A stretch of DNA of 27,182 bases from Bacillota bacterium (GTDB taxonomy: Bacteria; Bacillota; Syntrophomonadia; Syntrophomonadales; Syntrophomonadaceae), in the NCBI GenBank assembly GCA_023395515.1, contig JAEWZB010000107.1:1-27182 (forward strand), in the 5' to 3' direction. Below, one piece after another: positions 1 through 7,667 of this stretch. Position 1 is the first letter of the stretch. Each line of letters starts with the position of its first letter. The position numbers and the translations under genes are program-made. The notes beneath the pieces are model-generated. The model was not told the DNA's origin. It made no database searches and saw only the letters and a list, made by a program, of their open reading frames with translations.

Positions 1-255
1 GTAGAATGCTATGTCCAAAACAATGCCATCGTCATCCGTCCTGTTCGGGAAAGCGGCGGAGAATTTGACGAACAGATATTGGCTGATTTAATAACCCAAG
101 GTCTTTCCGGACAAGAACTGCTGGATAAGTTTAAAGAGGCCCGCCGCCAAGTTCGTCCCGCTGTGGAACGCTTGCTTGATGAAGCCCAACTTGCTGCTCA
201 AGGTAAAACACCGAGCCATACCTATGAAGATGTTTTTGACCAGGAGACAGACTGA
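1..255 (+). CDS. AbrB/MazE-like antitoxin, 5' end outside window
   Basis: The frame is open from base 1 and ends at TGA 253-255, giving 84 residues of the C-terminal part. The first residues (VQNNAIVIRPV) look like the last strands of a SpoVT/AbrB-type swapped-hairpin DNA-binding domain. The rest is the acidic, helical tail usual in AbrB/MazE antitoxins, with an ILADLITQGLSG segment and a final TYEDVF-like motif. The stop codon overlaps by one base the ATG of the next gene (TGATG), the usual antitoxin-toxin coupling. By family knowledge it would neutralise the toxin by direct binding and repress its own promoter, which lies outside the window. The family call rests on a partial sequence. Confidence 0.7.
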   Translation, partial: VECYVQNNAIVIRPVRESGGEFDEQILADLITQGLSGQELLDKFKEARRQVRPAVERLLDEAQLAAQGKTPSHTYEDVFDQETD

Positions 256-545
256 TGGCCAAATTAATCATCTTGCCCCCTGCTGCCCGTTATCTTAAGA
301 AGCTTAATGAGAAAACTCTGAAAGACAAATTTCAAGCCGCTATCGATCAGATTCAAAGGGATCCATATTTTGGAGAACCTAAAACCGGTGATCTTAGCGG
401 TGTATATTGCTGTGATATCTTCCACAATAAAACCAACTACGAGTTGGCCTACACCATTGTCGAAGAAGATGGCGAAACCGTTGTTGTTATCCTTGCAGGC
501 ACCCGCGAAAACTTCTATGAAGAACTGAAGCGATACATGAATTAA
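255..545 (+). CDS. RelE/ParE-superfamily toxin of a type II toxin-antitoxin pair
   Basis: A 96-residue basic protein translated from ATG 255, overlapping the antitoxin stop by one base. The order of elements fits RelE/ParE toxins: an N-terminal strand (KLIILPPAARYL), two helices with KLNEKTLKDKF and a QIQRDPYFGEPKTGDLSG segment, then C-terminal strands (YELAYTIVEEDGETVVVILAG) and a TRENFYEELKRY tail. Members either cleave mRNA on the ribosome (RelE) or poison gyrase (ParE). The catalytic residues seen here do not let me choose. Nothing looks truncated and the length is normal. The module sits in an accessory stretch next to an endonuclease remnant. Confidence 0.8.
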   Translation: MAKLIILPPAARYLKKLNEKTLKDKFQAAIDQIQRDPYFGEPKTGDLSGVYCCDIFHNKTNYELAYTIVEEDGETVVVILAGTRENFYEELKRYMN

Positions 546-558
546 AAGCCTTTTCGGT

Positions 559-675
559 TCATTCCCAACGACCTCCTTCGCGGGCAGTGATCTTCGAGTG
601 GCACGACTTGCACAGACTCATTAGGTTGTTCTCACCGTTCGTCCCGCCTTGCGACAAGGGTTTGATGTGATGCAT
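559..675 (-). pseudogene. HNH endonuclease remnant (C-terminal zinc-finger half only)
   Basis: The minus strand from 675 to the TGA at 561-559 encodes an HHIKPLSQGGTNGENN segment followed by LMSLCKSCHSKITAREGG. This matches the C-terminal half of phage-type HNH endonucleases: the HH of the active site, a GGTN turn, the N of HNH and a CxxC half of the zinc knuckle ending in H. The N-terminal half, with the first CxxC and the DNA-contact helix, is missing. Upstream codons in the same frame give unrelated sequence and then a stop near 747. I read this as a decayed mobile or phage gene fragment, not a working enzyme. Confidence 0.6.
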
Positions 676-786
676 TAAGGCTTTTAGAACAGCAAAAAGC
701 CCTGCACTTAAGTACAGAGCTATATATGCTCAAGATAACATCTTGTTAAAACAGGTAGTTAAGAGGAAGGACTTTATGAAAAAGGA

Positions 787-1509
787 TTACTGGAATCTAC
801 AAATTTTTTGGACGGCTGCATCCGCTTGTTCCTGAGTTAAAACCCCCTGGTCAACTAACTCTTTAAACAGATTCTGCTTTCCTTTCATTTTTCCGGGACG
901 TTCATTGGCCCTGGTTTGCCAATGAGTTTTTATATCACTGGCTTCTTGACTAGTAATAATATTTTTACTTACCAGCTCGTCTAATTTAGCATTGTCTAAG
1001 AAAGGTCTTTCCGTATTATTATTTTTTAAGTAATTGATAATCTGTTCGGCCTTTTCTGAGGTTAATATACCTTCATCTATTAAGCCTTGTAAGGGGTTCA
1101 TCATTTCAGCTTTAATCAGCTGGGGTTCCCTAAACCCGTTTTGTAGATGATTTTTAATAGCATTAGCTTGTGCAGAGTTAATAGTACCATCATTTATCAG
1201 AGCTTCTAAATTAGTATTGATTTGTTCCTCTCCCAATTGCCTTCTTACTGCTTGCTGTTCATTCATCTTCTCTTGCATAGCTTCTTTAATAAGGTTGGCT
1301 TGTTCTGGGGTAAGCTTATTTTCAGCGGCTAGTTCGTCAAATACCTGCCAACAGGCTGGGGCCCCATCTTCATTTATCATCTTGCCTTGCATGGGCATTC
1401 TAACTTTAATCTCCCTTTTAATGGTATCATCAGCTACAGCCAGACCCCCGGAGGTTAGCAGGAAACTACCTATTAATAAGCTGCAAACCACTTTTTTATT
1501 TACTTTCAT
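787..1509 (-). CDS. Secreted protein with five short helical-hairpin repeats
   Basis: A 240-residue protein with a clear signal peptide: a basic start (MKVNKK), a hydrophobic core, and an AVA-DD cleavage site near residue 26. There is no lipobox, so release by signal peptidase I is expected. The mature part carries five spaced copies of a pattern like Leu-x-x-Leu-(Val/Ile)-x-x-Gly-x-(Ile/Leu)-Thr-x-x-Gln-Ala-x-x-Ile (about residues 57-78, 101-122, 140-161, 176-197, 214-236). It resembles the 'short helix, Gly turn, Thr-capped helix' units of SHOCT-like or DUF2680-like exported proteins. No catalytic motif is visible. It is monocistronic with no related neighbours. The function is unknown; a role at the cell surface is only inferred from export. 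Confidence 0.8.
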   Translation of the reverse strand: MKVNKKVVCSLLIGSFLLTSGGLAVADDTIKREIKVRMPMQGKMINEDGAPACWQVFDELAAENKLTPEQANLIKEAMQEKMNEQQAVRRQLGEEQINTNLEALINDGTINSAQANAIKNHLQNGFREPQLIKAEMMNPLQGLIDEGILTSEKAEQIINYLKNNNTERPFLDNAKLDELVSKNIITSQEASDIKTHWQTRANERPGKMKGKQNLFKELVDQGVLTQEQADAAVQKICRFQ

Positions 1510-1729
1510 GAACTTACTCCCTTCATAATTAATTAATATTAACTATGCTGTTATTCTAACCAACCATTGTGATGATTTTGTGAACTAAGAGTGAAAAATT
1601 AAATCTACTTGCCTTAATTATCTCTCCTAAAGGCAAAACCGCTCCAAGATTAGTCTTGAAAACGGTTCTGTCTACAGTCTGAATCCCCTTCAGGGGAGTT
1701 AGTTATATTGCTGGATATGCTTTCTACTC

Positions 1730-2125
1730 CTATAGTGCCATTTCTGGAGCTACATTGATAATAAAATTCCTAATAGCCTTCGCATTTATTAAAGCCTCCT
1801 GCATATCTATTTCCTCTAGGATTAATTGCATAGGATACCTAGGTTGTACCCCATAAACGGTTAGATCAGAACATTGATCTTCTATATTTACAAAGCTATC
1901 ATTTATATTAGAACACAGCTTTTGTAATTGATTTAAGTCATGTATTTTTGGTGGATTCATCCCCTGTAATACCAAATATCCTTTTAGATATTTTTCAGCC
2001 GACTGCTGGCAATGATAACAGATGATTTCAATAGGAATAGGATACATATTGAGAAGATATTCTGCACTTAGTAAATCCATTTCTGCAACTCTTTGCCACT
2101 CTTTTGCACTGGTTAAATTATCCAT
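1730..2125 (-). CDS. HEPN domain protein (partner of MNT nucleotidyltransferase)
   Basis: A 131-residue all-helical protein. The core (YHCQQSAEKYLKGYL, residues about 37-51) is the signature of the HEPN family found next to minimal nucleotidyltransferases, and the later YGVQPRYP segment is also usual in these proteins. No clear Rx4-6H RNase motif is visible, so RNase activity cannot be claimed. Its ATG lies inside the end of the upstream nucleotidyltransferase gene (8-base overlap), so the two are translationally coupled. In studied HEPN-MNT pairs the HEPN protein is the toxin and MNT neutralises it by nucleotidylation. That role is inferred here. Confidence 0.85.
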   Translation of the reverse strand: MDNLTSAKEWQRVAEMDLLSAEYLLNMYPIPIEIICYHCQQSAEKYLKGYLVLQGMNPPKIHDLNQLQKLCSNINDSFVNIEDQCSDLTVYGVQPRYPMQLILEEIDMQEALINAKAIRNFIINVAPEMAL

Positions 2126-2441
2126 AGAGCACCATACCTTCCTGTGCTATTTGACGCTCTATTGACGGAGTATACTTTCTTTGATTAAATTTGTTTTTCT
2201 TGCTAACTATTATATCTACTGGCATGGTTTTCTTATCCCTAATTACTTTGTTTATCAGCTTCATTGCATCAATCTCTCGGATATCAGTATCTTCTTTCAT
2301 TACAACAAAAATATCTAAATCTGAATCAGCATGTGGTTTACCAGTTGCATATGAACCAAAAAGAAATATTTGGTCCACAGGAACAATTTCTATAATAATG
2401 TCTATAAGCATTTGTAATTCATCTTGTATTTTCTTATCCAA
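2118..2441 (-). CDS. Minimal nucleotidyltransferase (MNT) of a HEPN-MNT pair
   Basis: A small polymerase-beta-fold nucleotidyltransferase. The hallmark GS-x10-DxD motif is complete (FLFGSYATGKPHADSDLDIF), followed by a third acidic site in the PVDIIV strand. The chosen TTG start at 2441 (107 residues) follows a strong GGAGGTG site six bases upstream. An ATG at 2486 would add 15 residues but has no ribosome binding site. It precedes and overlaps the HEPN gene by 8 bases. In characterised pairs MNT adds nucleotides to the HEPN partner and silences it. Chromosomal copies are often of unclear use, so the toxin-antitoxin role is inferred from the pairing. Confidence 0.85.
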   Translation of the reverse strand: MDKKIQDELQMLIDIIIEIVPVDQIFLFGSYATGKPHADSDLDIFVVMKEDTDIREIDAMKLINKVIRDKKTMPVDIIVSKKNKFNQRKYTPSIERQIAQEGMVLYG

Positions 2442-2651
2442 CCTTAACACCTCCACCTGCATTTCCATTTCCACCATATAATGCAACTAATTTATATTAG
2501 TATACCACAATGTCACAGTTTCTAAATTAGGGTTAACTCCCTTAGTCGGACAGTGTAAAATATAAAAAATATCTTAACCCTAAAAATCCAGATTTTCTTG
2601 TATTGCCAGTATTTTTAATCTATAGTAATAATAAATAATTTATAAAACAAA

Positions 2652-2740
2652 ACTTGGCTTGCGCCAAGTCCCCAGACGCACCTACGGCACTCCTGATGCT
2701 CCCTGCGGTACGCTATTAAGGTTGCCGGCGGAAGCCATAG
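2652..2740. repeat. G+C-richer noncoding island starting with a perfect 7-bp hairpin
   Basis: The 338-base gap between the MNT and hemolysin III genes is A+T-rich except for this stretch. It opens with a perfect hairpin (7-bp arms at 2652-2658 and 2663-2669, loop TTGC) and continues with evenly mixed, G+C-rich sequence. No frame gives a convincing protein. The sharp change in composition suggests an inserted short dispersed element or a gene scrap, but one copy in one window cannot prove a repeat. There is no T-run after the hairpin, so it is not a standard terminator. Confidence 0.3.
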
Positions 2741-2823
2741 TTTTGTGGATACTATCTACTTATTGATTTATATTTTCTGATAGTACAAAAAATTGCTTTT
2801 AACCGGAAAGGATATATAATCAC

Positions 2824-3477
2824 ATGAAGATTTTTAAGATGAAAGAACCCTTTAATACTTGGACCCACTTTATTCCGCTACTGGCGGGAATCGTAGGTTT
2901 GGTGTTTTTAATTTTAGAAACTAAACATAATCCTTCTAAACTGGTAACTACAACTATTTTCGGTATTAGTGTAATTTTATTATATGGAGCCAGCTCTGTT
3001 TACCATTGGGTTCGAACTACCCCGGAAAAAGAGTTAATCCTACGCAAATTAGATCATATCGCTATATATCTTCTTATTGCCGGCTCCTATACCCCGGTTC
3101 TCTACTTCGGACTAGACGGGGCTTGGCGGATAACTATGCTAATTGCGGTTTGGGTACTGGCTTTTATAGGTATGATTATGAAGATCTGGTTCATGAACTT
3201 GCCCCGCTCTATATCTACCGCCTTTTACTTAGCATTAGGATGGCTGGCGGTAATTCCTTTTGCTAATTTAATAAAAAGCCTCCCTTTAGAAGCAATTATC
3301 TTGCTAATTTCAGGAGGCCTGGCCTATACTACCGGCGGTATTATCTATGCTACTAAAAAACTTAATTTCTTCCCTAAGACCCTGGGATTTCATGGCATAT
3401 TTCATATATTTATTGCCCTAGGGACCGTTATTCATTATTTCATGGTATTGCTTTTCATTGTGCCTATTCATGTTTAA
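2824..3477 (+). CDS. trhA: Hemolysin III / PAQR-family seven-helix membrane protein
   Basis: A 217-residue integral membrane protein with about seven hydrophobic segments, the normal size for bacterial hemolysin III proteins (YqfA/TrhA). The family's conserved polar residues are in place: NTWTHFIP near the N-terminus, GASSVYHWV at the end of the second helix, RKLDHIAIYLLIAGSYTP at the third, and GFHGIFHIF plus a late IHYF. The histidines and aspartate correspond to the metal site of PAQR proteins. Despite the name, hemolysis is not its likely job. Bacterial members have been linked to membrane lipid and energy homeostasis. It stands alone on the plus strand, with a GGAAAGG site upstream of the ATG. 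Confidence 0.9.
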   Translation: MKIFKMKEPFNTWTHFIPLLAGIVGLVFLILETKHNPSKLVTTTIFGISVILLYGASSVYHWVRTTPEKELILRKLDHIAIYLLIAGSYTPVLYFGLDGAWRITMLIAVWVLAFIGMIMKIWFMNLPRSISTAFYLALGWLAVIPFANLIKSLPLEAIILLISGGLAYTTGGIIYATKKLNFFPKTLGFHGIFHIFIALGTVIHYFMVLLFIVPIHV

Positions 3478-3508
3478 AAAGATATTAGGGCCACATTCTT
3501 TTCTACAA

Positions 3509-4924
3509 TTAGGAATTCTCCTTATCCAAACCATATTTCTTAATTTTGCGTAATACGGTCGACTGGTCAATGCCAGTACATTTAGCTATTTTCCTGCTGC
3601 TGGAATAATCTTTCATGGCCTGACTTAAAATTTGTTTTTCCACTTCTTCTATGGCCAGAGGTATGGGGATAAAATGATTAACTGTAACGGCGTTATCGGT
3701 ATTATTAGCTTCATGCTTATGGCCGGTATCACTTAAGGGCAGAGAAGATATTTCCAGATAATCTCCATTCGACAACACCATCATACGTTCTATAGCATTT
3801 TTTAACTGCCGGACATTACCCGGCCAACTGTACTTTTCCAGTTTTTTAATAACATCTGCACTAATGCGCTTATTTTGACCATATTGTTGATTGCAATTGT
3901 TTAGAAAGTACATGGCTAAAGGCAGTATATCATGAGGACGTTCCCGTAAAGGAGGTATGCGCAGATTGACCACATTTAAACGGTAATACAAGTCTTCTCT
4001 AAATTTATGTTGTTTAACTAGAGCTTCTAAATCTTGATTGGTAGCTGCTAATAGCCTGATATTAACAGGCGTAGGAGAATTAGCCCCTACTCTGGTAATT
4101 TCCCCATTATCTAAGGCTCTTAGTAATTTCACCTGTAAGTTAAAAGGAAGGTCTCCTATTTCATCAAGTAAGAGGGTTCCCCCATTGGCAGCTTCAAATA
4201 AGCCCTTTTTGCCATTTTTAGACGCCCCGGTAAATGCCCCCGGCACATAGCCGAAGAACTCCGATTCTAATAGTTGTTCGGGAATAGCACCACAGTTTAC
4301 GGCAATAAAAGGACCGGAGCTTCGATTACTTTTAGCGTGAACATACCTGGCTAATACTTCTTTTCCTACTCCTGATTCCCCAGTTATTAAAATCGTAACA
4401 TCGACTGAACTAACTTTTAAAGCCGTAGCTACCAACTTCTTCATTACAGGATCTACAGCTATGGGAGCACCATCAGGCTCATCCAGGTTCCCCAGATGTT
4501 GGTATAATAATTTCTCCACCACCCGGGCTTGTTCCAGCTGTTCTTTTAACTGCATCATTTCAGTCATATCACGCACATTGGTAACTACCATTCTTATTTC
4601 CCCATCTTCATCTAAAATGGGACTAGAGGTTACGGAAATGGTTTTTCCCGGTACTAGGTCAAAATGAGTATAATTTACCCGTTTTTTATTTTTCAAAACA
4701 TCCAAACAAGCAGCTTTACGATAGGTAATAGTTTTCAAGTATTGAGGAAAATTAATACCCTTTACGTCATGTTCAATAATGCGGAGATATGAATCATTAA
4801 CTAGTACCACATTCCCTTCACAATCTGTTACTAGTATGCCATCGTAAGATCTTTGTACAACTGTTAATAATTCATCATAGGTGAGGTTATTAGTGGGGTG
4901 CGATGTTACCGGTACCAAAGACAT
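3509..4924 (-). CDS. Sigma-54-dependent transcriptional activator (PAS-AAA+-HTH)
   Basis: A 471-residue enhancer-binding protein in the usual order. A PAS sensor domain spans about residues 15-125. The AAA+ domain follows, with Walker A GESGVGKE (182-189), the sigma-54 contact loop GAFTGA (229-234), Walker B LLLDEIGD (251-258) and the arginine finger region FREDLYYRLN. The C-terminal Fis/TyrR-like helix-turn-helix includes TGIDQSTVLRKIKKYGL. There is no receiver domain, so the signal is probably a small ligand bound by PAS. It lies downstream of the YkvI-like gene on the same strand, beyond a terminator, with its own AAGGAGGG site. The two sigma-54 promoters at 7199 and 7566 make the dehydratase cluster its most likely target. 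Confidence 0.93.
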   Translation of the reverse strand: MSLVPVTSHPTNNLTYDELLTVVQRSYDGILVTDCEGNVVLVNDSYLRIIEHDVKGINFPQYLKTITYRKAACLDVLKNKKRVNYTHFDLVPGKTISVTSSPILDEDGEIRMVVTNVRDMTEMMQLKEQLEQARVVEKLLYQHLGNLDEPDGAPIAVDPVMKKLVATALKVSSVDVTILITGESGVGKEVLARYVHAKSNRSSGPFIAVNCGAIPEQLLESEFFGYVPGAFTGASKNGKKGLFEAANGGTLLLDEIGDLPFNLQVKLLRALDNGEITRVGANSPTPVNIRLLAATNQDLEALVKQHKFREDLYYRLNVVNLRIPPLRERPHDILPLAMYFLNNCNQQYGQNKRISADVIKKLEKYSWPGNVRQLKNAIERMMVLSNGDYLEISSLPLSDTGHKHEANNTDNAVTVNHFIPIPLAIEEVEKQILSQAMKDYSSSRKIAKCTGIDQSTVLRKIKKYGLDKENS

Positions 4925-5043
4925 CTAAAACCCTCCTTATAAAAGGAAACACAACATTACTGCTACTATAATACCTTGGCACATACATCTTCTAACTAGG
5001 TTATATATGTTATTATCTCATTATGCATAATAGTTGGGTAGCT

Positions 5044-5081
5044 AAAAATAACAGGGAAATTAATCTTCCCCTGTTATTTTT
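5044..5081 (-). terminator. Strong hairpin terminator after the YkvI-like gene
   Basis: Perfect 13-bp arms (5044-5056 and 5069-5081; AAAAATAACAGGG and its complement) enclose a 12-base loop. Each arm ends in a run of A or T, so the hairpin can work in both directions. It lies just past the stop of the transporter gene on the minus strand and separates the hadI-transporter unit from the activator gene. Confidence 0.8.
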
Positions 5082-5094
5082 AGGCCTCTTATCA

Positions 5095-6273
5095 TTAAGC
5101 GTCTAAAGCATCCTCATCAATACCTTGCTGTTTGCGTAATTCTGCGGCTTTTCTAATTTTCATACCGCCAATAACAATCTCCGGCAGTAAAAGCAGAGGT
5201 ATAGCTAGATAGCCCAACGTACCGTATCCTTTAACAACTATGTTGGTTAATCCTACTACCGAAATACAGGCGCAAATGGTTATAGTAATAAAAGATATTA
5301 CTCCTCTGCGCATACGCATATCTTTAAAAACATCCGCCGATCTTTCCCAAATTTCTAATTTTTCAAAACGGGCTACGGCGGCAAATACTACCGCGACTCC
5401 AGTACCGAGTAAAGCAATAAATAGAATTAAGCTGTATAAAATTTGCAACCAAGGTATTCCTAAGCCTGTTGTTACATAAAGTACCGGTAGAGTTTCGGTC
5501 AATACTTGGGGAGCGTACCCTAACAGCATAATAACTACCGCCAATAACATGGCCCCATTTATCAGGCAACCGGTCCAGAAGAAGGTATTAGCTTGTTTGG
5601 TAGTTTTAATACTATGGGAAATAGAAACTAGCGCAAATATGGTTACTGATTGAAAGCCGGCATATACTATGGTTTTCCACAGGGCCTCCCCAAAACCTGC
5701 GCCAAAATTCGCCTTGGTAGATACTATATGGCTGATATTCGGAAGTCCGGATTTAATACCTAATATAGTAACTATGGCTAAAGCAGTTATTATAAAGTAA
5801 GCCTTAAAATTAAGGACTTTTACTACCAAGCTGCTGCCGAAAGCAGTCAATGCTAATAGCACCACTCCCACAATAACTAATCCTAAGCCGTAGGCTACCC
5901 CCCAAGTTTGTAATAATGAGGCTGCTCCCGCAATTGAGGTACATACTCCGGTCCCTAAAAAGCCTAGAAATAAAATTTCCATTATGGGGCCCATGATTTT
6001 CTCATAAGGATGGAAAAGAGCATTAGTAAAACTTTTATAATCATGTGCATTATGGTCTTTAGCTATAATTATGGCATTGCGGTGACCCCAAGCCAGAAGA
6101 ATCATGGCGATAATAGGCAGAAATATAGCTACCCAACCAAACTTAACAAAGTAGTTAACTTCTTGATTACCAGTAGCAAATCCGGCCCCACAATGGGTTG
6201 CAAACCAGGCCATCGCTATTACAAACCCTGCAGATAAAGCTGATTTTTTGGCTAATGTATTATTATCATTCAT
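5095..6273 (-). CDS. YkvI-like membrane transporter
   Basis: A 392-residue polytopic membrane protein with about ten to twelve hydrophobic helices. The start at 6273 has a strong GGGAGGAAA site; an in-frame ATG at 6321 has none. The first helix (AKKSALSAGFVIAMAWFATHCGAGFATGNQ) resembles the broken, glycine-rich first helix of the APC/LeuT-fold YkvI family, whose members have no firmly assigned substrate. It lies 97 bases downstream of the dehydratase activator on the same strand and ends at a strong terminator, so the two are probably co-transcribed from the sigma-54 promoter at 7199-7214. An amino acid or organic acid of the same pathway is a reasonable but unproven substrate. Confidence 0.75.
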   Translation of the reverse strand: MNDNNTLAKKSALSAGFVIAMAWFATHCGAGFATGNQEVNYFVKFGWVAIFLPIIAMILLAWGHRNAIIIAKDHNAHDYKSFTNALFHPYEKIMGPIMEILFLGFLGTGVCTSIAGAASLLQTWGVAYGLGLVIVGVVLLALTAFGSSLVVKVLNFKAYFIITALAIVTILGIKSGLPNISHIVSTKANFGAGFGEALWKTIVYAGFQSVTIFALVSISHSIKTTKQANTFFWTGCLINGAMLLAVVIMLLGYAPQVLTETLPVLYVTTGLGIPWLQILYSLILFIALLGTGVAVVFAAVARFEKLEIWERSADVFKDMRMRRGVISFITITICACISVVGLTNIVVKGYGTLGYLAIPLLLLPEIVIGGMKIRKAAELRKQQGIDEDALDA

Positions 6274-6369
6274 TTGGTTTCCTCCCAAATATATTATTTC
6301 AACAAAGCTCCTTAAATCCAAGTAATATTAGTACTCATGTTCAAATACTTACTTTTTTACTCTAATCCT

Positions 6370-7155
6370 CTAATGCGGACTAATCAACTCTTTATAGGCA
6401 ATTAGTGCTGCACCAATTGCCCCAGTAACCTGACAGTTAGGTGAAACTATAACCGGATTTTTTAGTTCATCAGATAATGCTTGGACTATGCCTTGATTCT
6501 GGGCTACTCCGCCAGTTAATACTACATCAGGATTAACTCCTACTCTCATGGCTAAACTTGCCACTCTTCTGGCTACAGACCGGTGTATCCCTGCAGCCAC
6601 ATTTTTTGGTTTAACTTCTGAGGCAAGACGAGATATGACTTCAGATTCAGCAAAAACAGTACAGGTATTACTAATATCAACTATGGAGTCAGCTTGTTCA
6701 CTTAGTTCAGATAATTTGCTTACATCTGTTTCTAAGACTCTGGCCATTACTTCTAAAAAACGTCCCGTGCCGGCCGCACATTTATCATTCATTACAAACT
6801 TAGTCACCATACCATCCGGTGATATGGACATAGCTTTCACATCTTGGCCCCCAATATCTATTATAGTTCTGACTGAGGGGAGTAAGTAATGAACTCCTAC
6901 CGCGTGACAAGTAATTTCACTTATTTGCCGGTCTGCATTTTTAAAGCCCATCCTGCCATATCCGGTTGCCACAGTTCGGCTAATATCCGCCCAACTTAAA
7001 CCTGTTGCAGTAAAAACTTCTTGCAATACCTTATCAGGTCCGGTTGTTCCTGCCCCACCAACCGCAACCTTTAAAGCTATTATTTTATTTTCATAGTTTA
7101 AAATAGCTGCTTTGGATGAAGCTGAACCTATGTCGATCCCAAGTACATACACCAT
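6370..7155 (-). CDS. hadI: 2-hydroxyacyl-CoA dehydratase activator (ATP-driven [4Fe-4S] ATPase)
   Basis: A 261-residue ASKHA-fold ATPase of the HgdC/HadI/FldI family, at the family's usual length. Visible motifs are the N-terminal phosphate loop GIDIGSASSKAAIL, ATGYGR, the second phosphate loop IIDIGGQDVKA, and the two cysteines that bridge one [4Fe-4S] cluster in the homodimer (NDKCAAGTG, Cys126, and SNTCTVFAESE, Cys165). In the family it uses ATP to push one low-potential electron into the dehydratase, which then recycles it over many turnovers. It is transcribed divergently from the dehydratase genes. A strong AAAGGAGGG site precedes ATG 7155 and a sigma-54 promoter lies at 7199-7214. The symbol follows the leucine-fermentation homologue; the substrate here is not known. 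Confidence 0.93.
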   Translation of the reverse strand: MVYVLGIDIGSASSKAAILNYENKIIALKVAVGGAGTTGPDKVLQEVFTATGLSWADISRTVATGYGRMGFKNADRQISEITCHAVGVHYLLPSVRTIIDIGGQDVKAMSISPDGMVTKFVMNDKCAAGTGRFLEVMARVLETDVSKLSELSEQADSIVDISNTCTVFAESEVISRLASEVKPKNVAAGIHRSVARRVASLAMRVGVNPDVVLTGGVAQNQGIVQALSDELKNPVIVSPNCQVTGAIGAALIAYKELISPH

Positions 7156-7198
7156 TTAACCCTCCTTTCCTAGCTTTTACTCGTCGCATATAAGTTTT

Positions 7199-7214
7199 TG
7201 CAAAAAACATGCCA
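7199..7214 (-). promoter_or_regulatory. Sigma-54 promoter for the activator-transporter unit
   Basis: Read on the minus strand it is TGGCAT-GTTTT-TTGCA, one mismatch from the -24/-12 consensus TGGCAC-N5-TTGCA, with the required ten bases between GG and GC. The expected start near 7188 leaves a leader of about 33 bases before the ATG. Confidence 0.72.
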
Positions 7215-7323
7215 TAACCGGTTTTAGGCTTTTTTGCATAAACGGTTGCCTAAATACTTAGTAAACCGACGCTTTATAGCTATTGGCCGGTTAAGTATTT
7301 TTCCTCTCCTCTTAGTTACCTTT

Positions 7324-7337
7324 TGAGGTAAAATGCC
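7324..7337 (+). promoter_or_regulatory. Candidate enhancer site 1 (TGAGGTAAAATGCC)
   Basis: Shares the 14-base core TGAGGyAAAATrCC with the full palindrome at 7423-7441; the outer part of the second half-site is degenerate. It lies roughly 140 bases upstream of the predicted hadI start, a typical distance for a sigma-54 activator site. Confidence 0.45.
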
Positions 7338-7404
7338 CGCACTTTTATTAGCTAAAAGGAAAATAAGAGCTAAGTATAACCAACTTCTAGGACTTGACAA
7401 AGAT

Positions 7405-7420
7405 TGAGGCATTTTTCACA
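7405..7420 (-). promoter_or_regulatory. Candidate enhancer half-site 2
   Basis: TGAGGCATTTTTCAC at 7405-7419 keeps the TGAGG half and resembles the reverse reading of the 7423-7441 palindrome; the second half is degenerate. It is adjacent to the best site and about 19 bases from it (start to start). Confidence 0.35.
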
Positions 7421-7422
7421 TA

Positions 7423-7441
7423 GTGAGGCAAAATACCTCAC
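7423..7441. promoter_or_regulatory. Candidate enhancer site 3, palindrome GTGAGG-N7-CCTCAC
   Basis: A 19-base site with perfect 6-bp arms around an A+T-rich centre, about 160 bases upstream of the predicted dehydratase operon start. Together with sites 1 and 2 it is the likely binding region of the PAS-AAA+-HTH activator encoded at 3509-4924. Which protein binds is inferred. Confidence 0.5.
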
Positions 7442-7565
7442 CATATTTTATTTAAATCTGCTATTAGTAATCGGAGCTTGAACAAAGCTAAATATGACCA
7501 TAAACACGGCTTTTTAAGCAGTCTTTACTAGGACATTGATTAATTTTCCCTATTCATTTTGGCAC

Positions 7566-7581
7566 TGGCATAGTCTTTGCA
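7566..7581 (+). promoter_or_regulatory. Sigma-54 promoter of the dehydratase operon
   Basis: TGGCAT-AGTCT-TTGCA differs from the -24/-12 consensus at one base and has the exact ten-base GG to GC spacing. The expected start near 7593 gives a leader of about 75 bases to ATG 7668. The opposite promoter at 7199-7214 has the same TGGCAT and TTGCA elements. Confidence 0.75.
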
Positions 7582-7667
7582 TTGCTCTAAAACCAAGCAA
7601 TAAAACCTAGCTAACATTAAGAAAAATCTTAATACCCGGCTATAAATTAAAAAGAGAGGTGTTAAAT

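Noticed and set aside
1217..1528. A 103-codon plus-strand frame over the secreted repeat protein
   Set aside because: It is antisense to a gene with signal peptide and internal repeats, and has no family features.
1685..1696. Small CCCCT/AGGGG hairpin downstream of the HEPN gene
   Set aside because: The stem is only five base pairs with a two-base loop and no clear T-run on the minus strand; too weak to call a terminator.
7224..7412. A 62-codon minus-strand reading frame in the hadI-hadB intergenic region
   Set aside because: It overlaps the candidate enhancer sites and ends just before the sigma-54 promoter, has no ribosome binding site and its residue mix is low-quality. It is read as chance.
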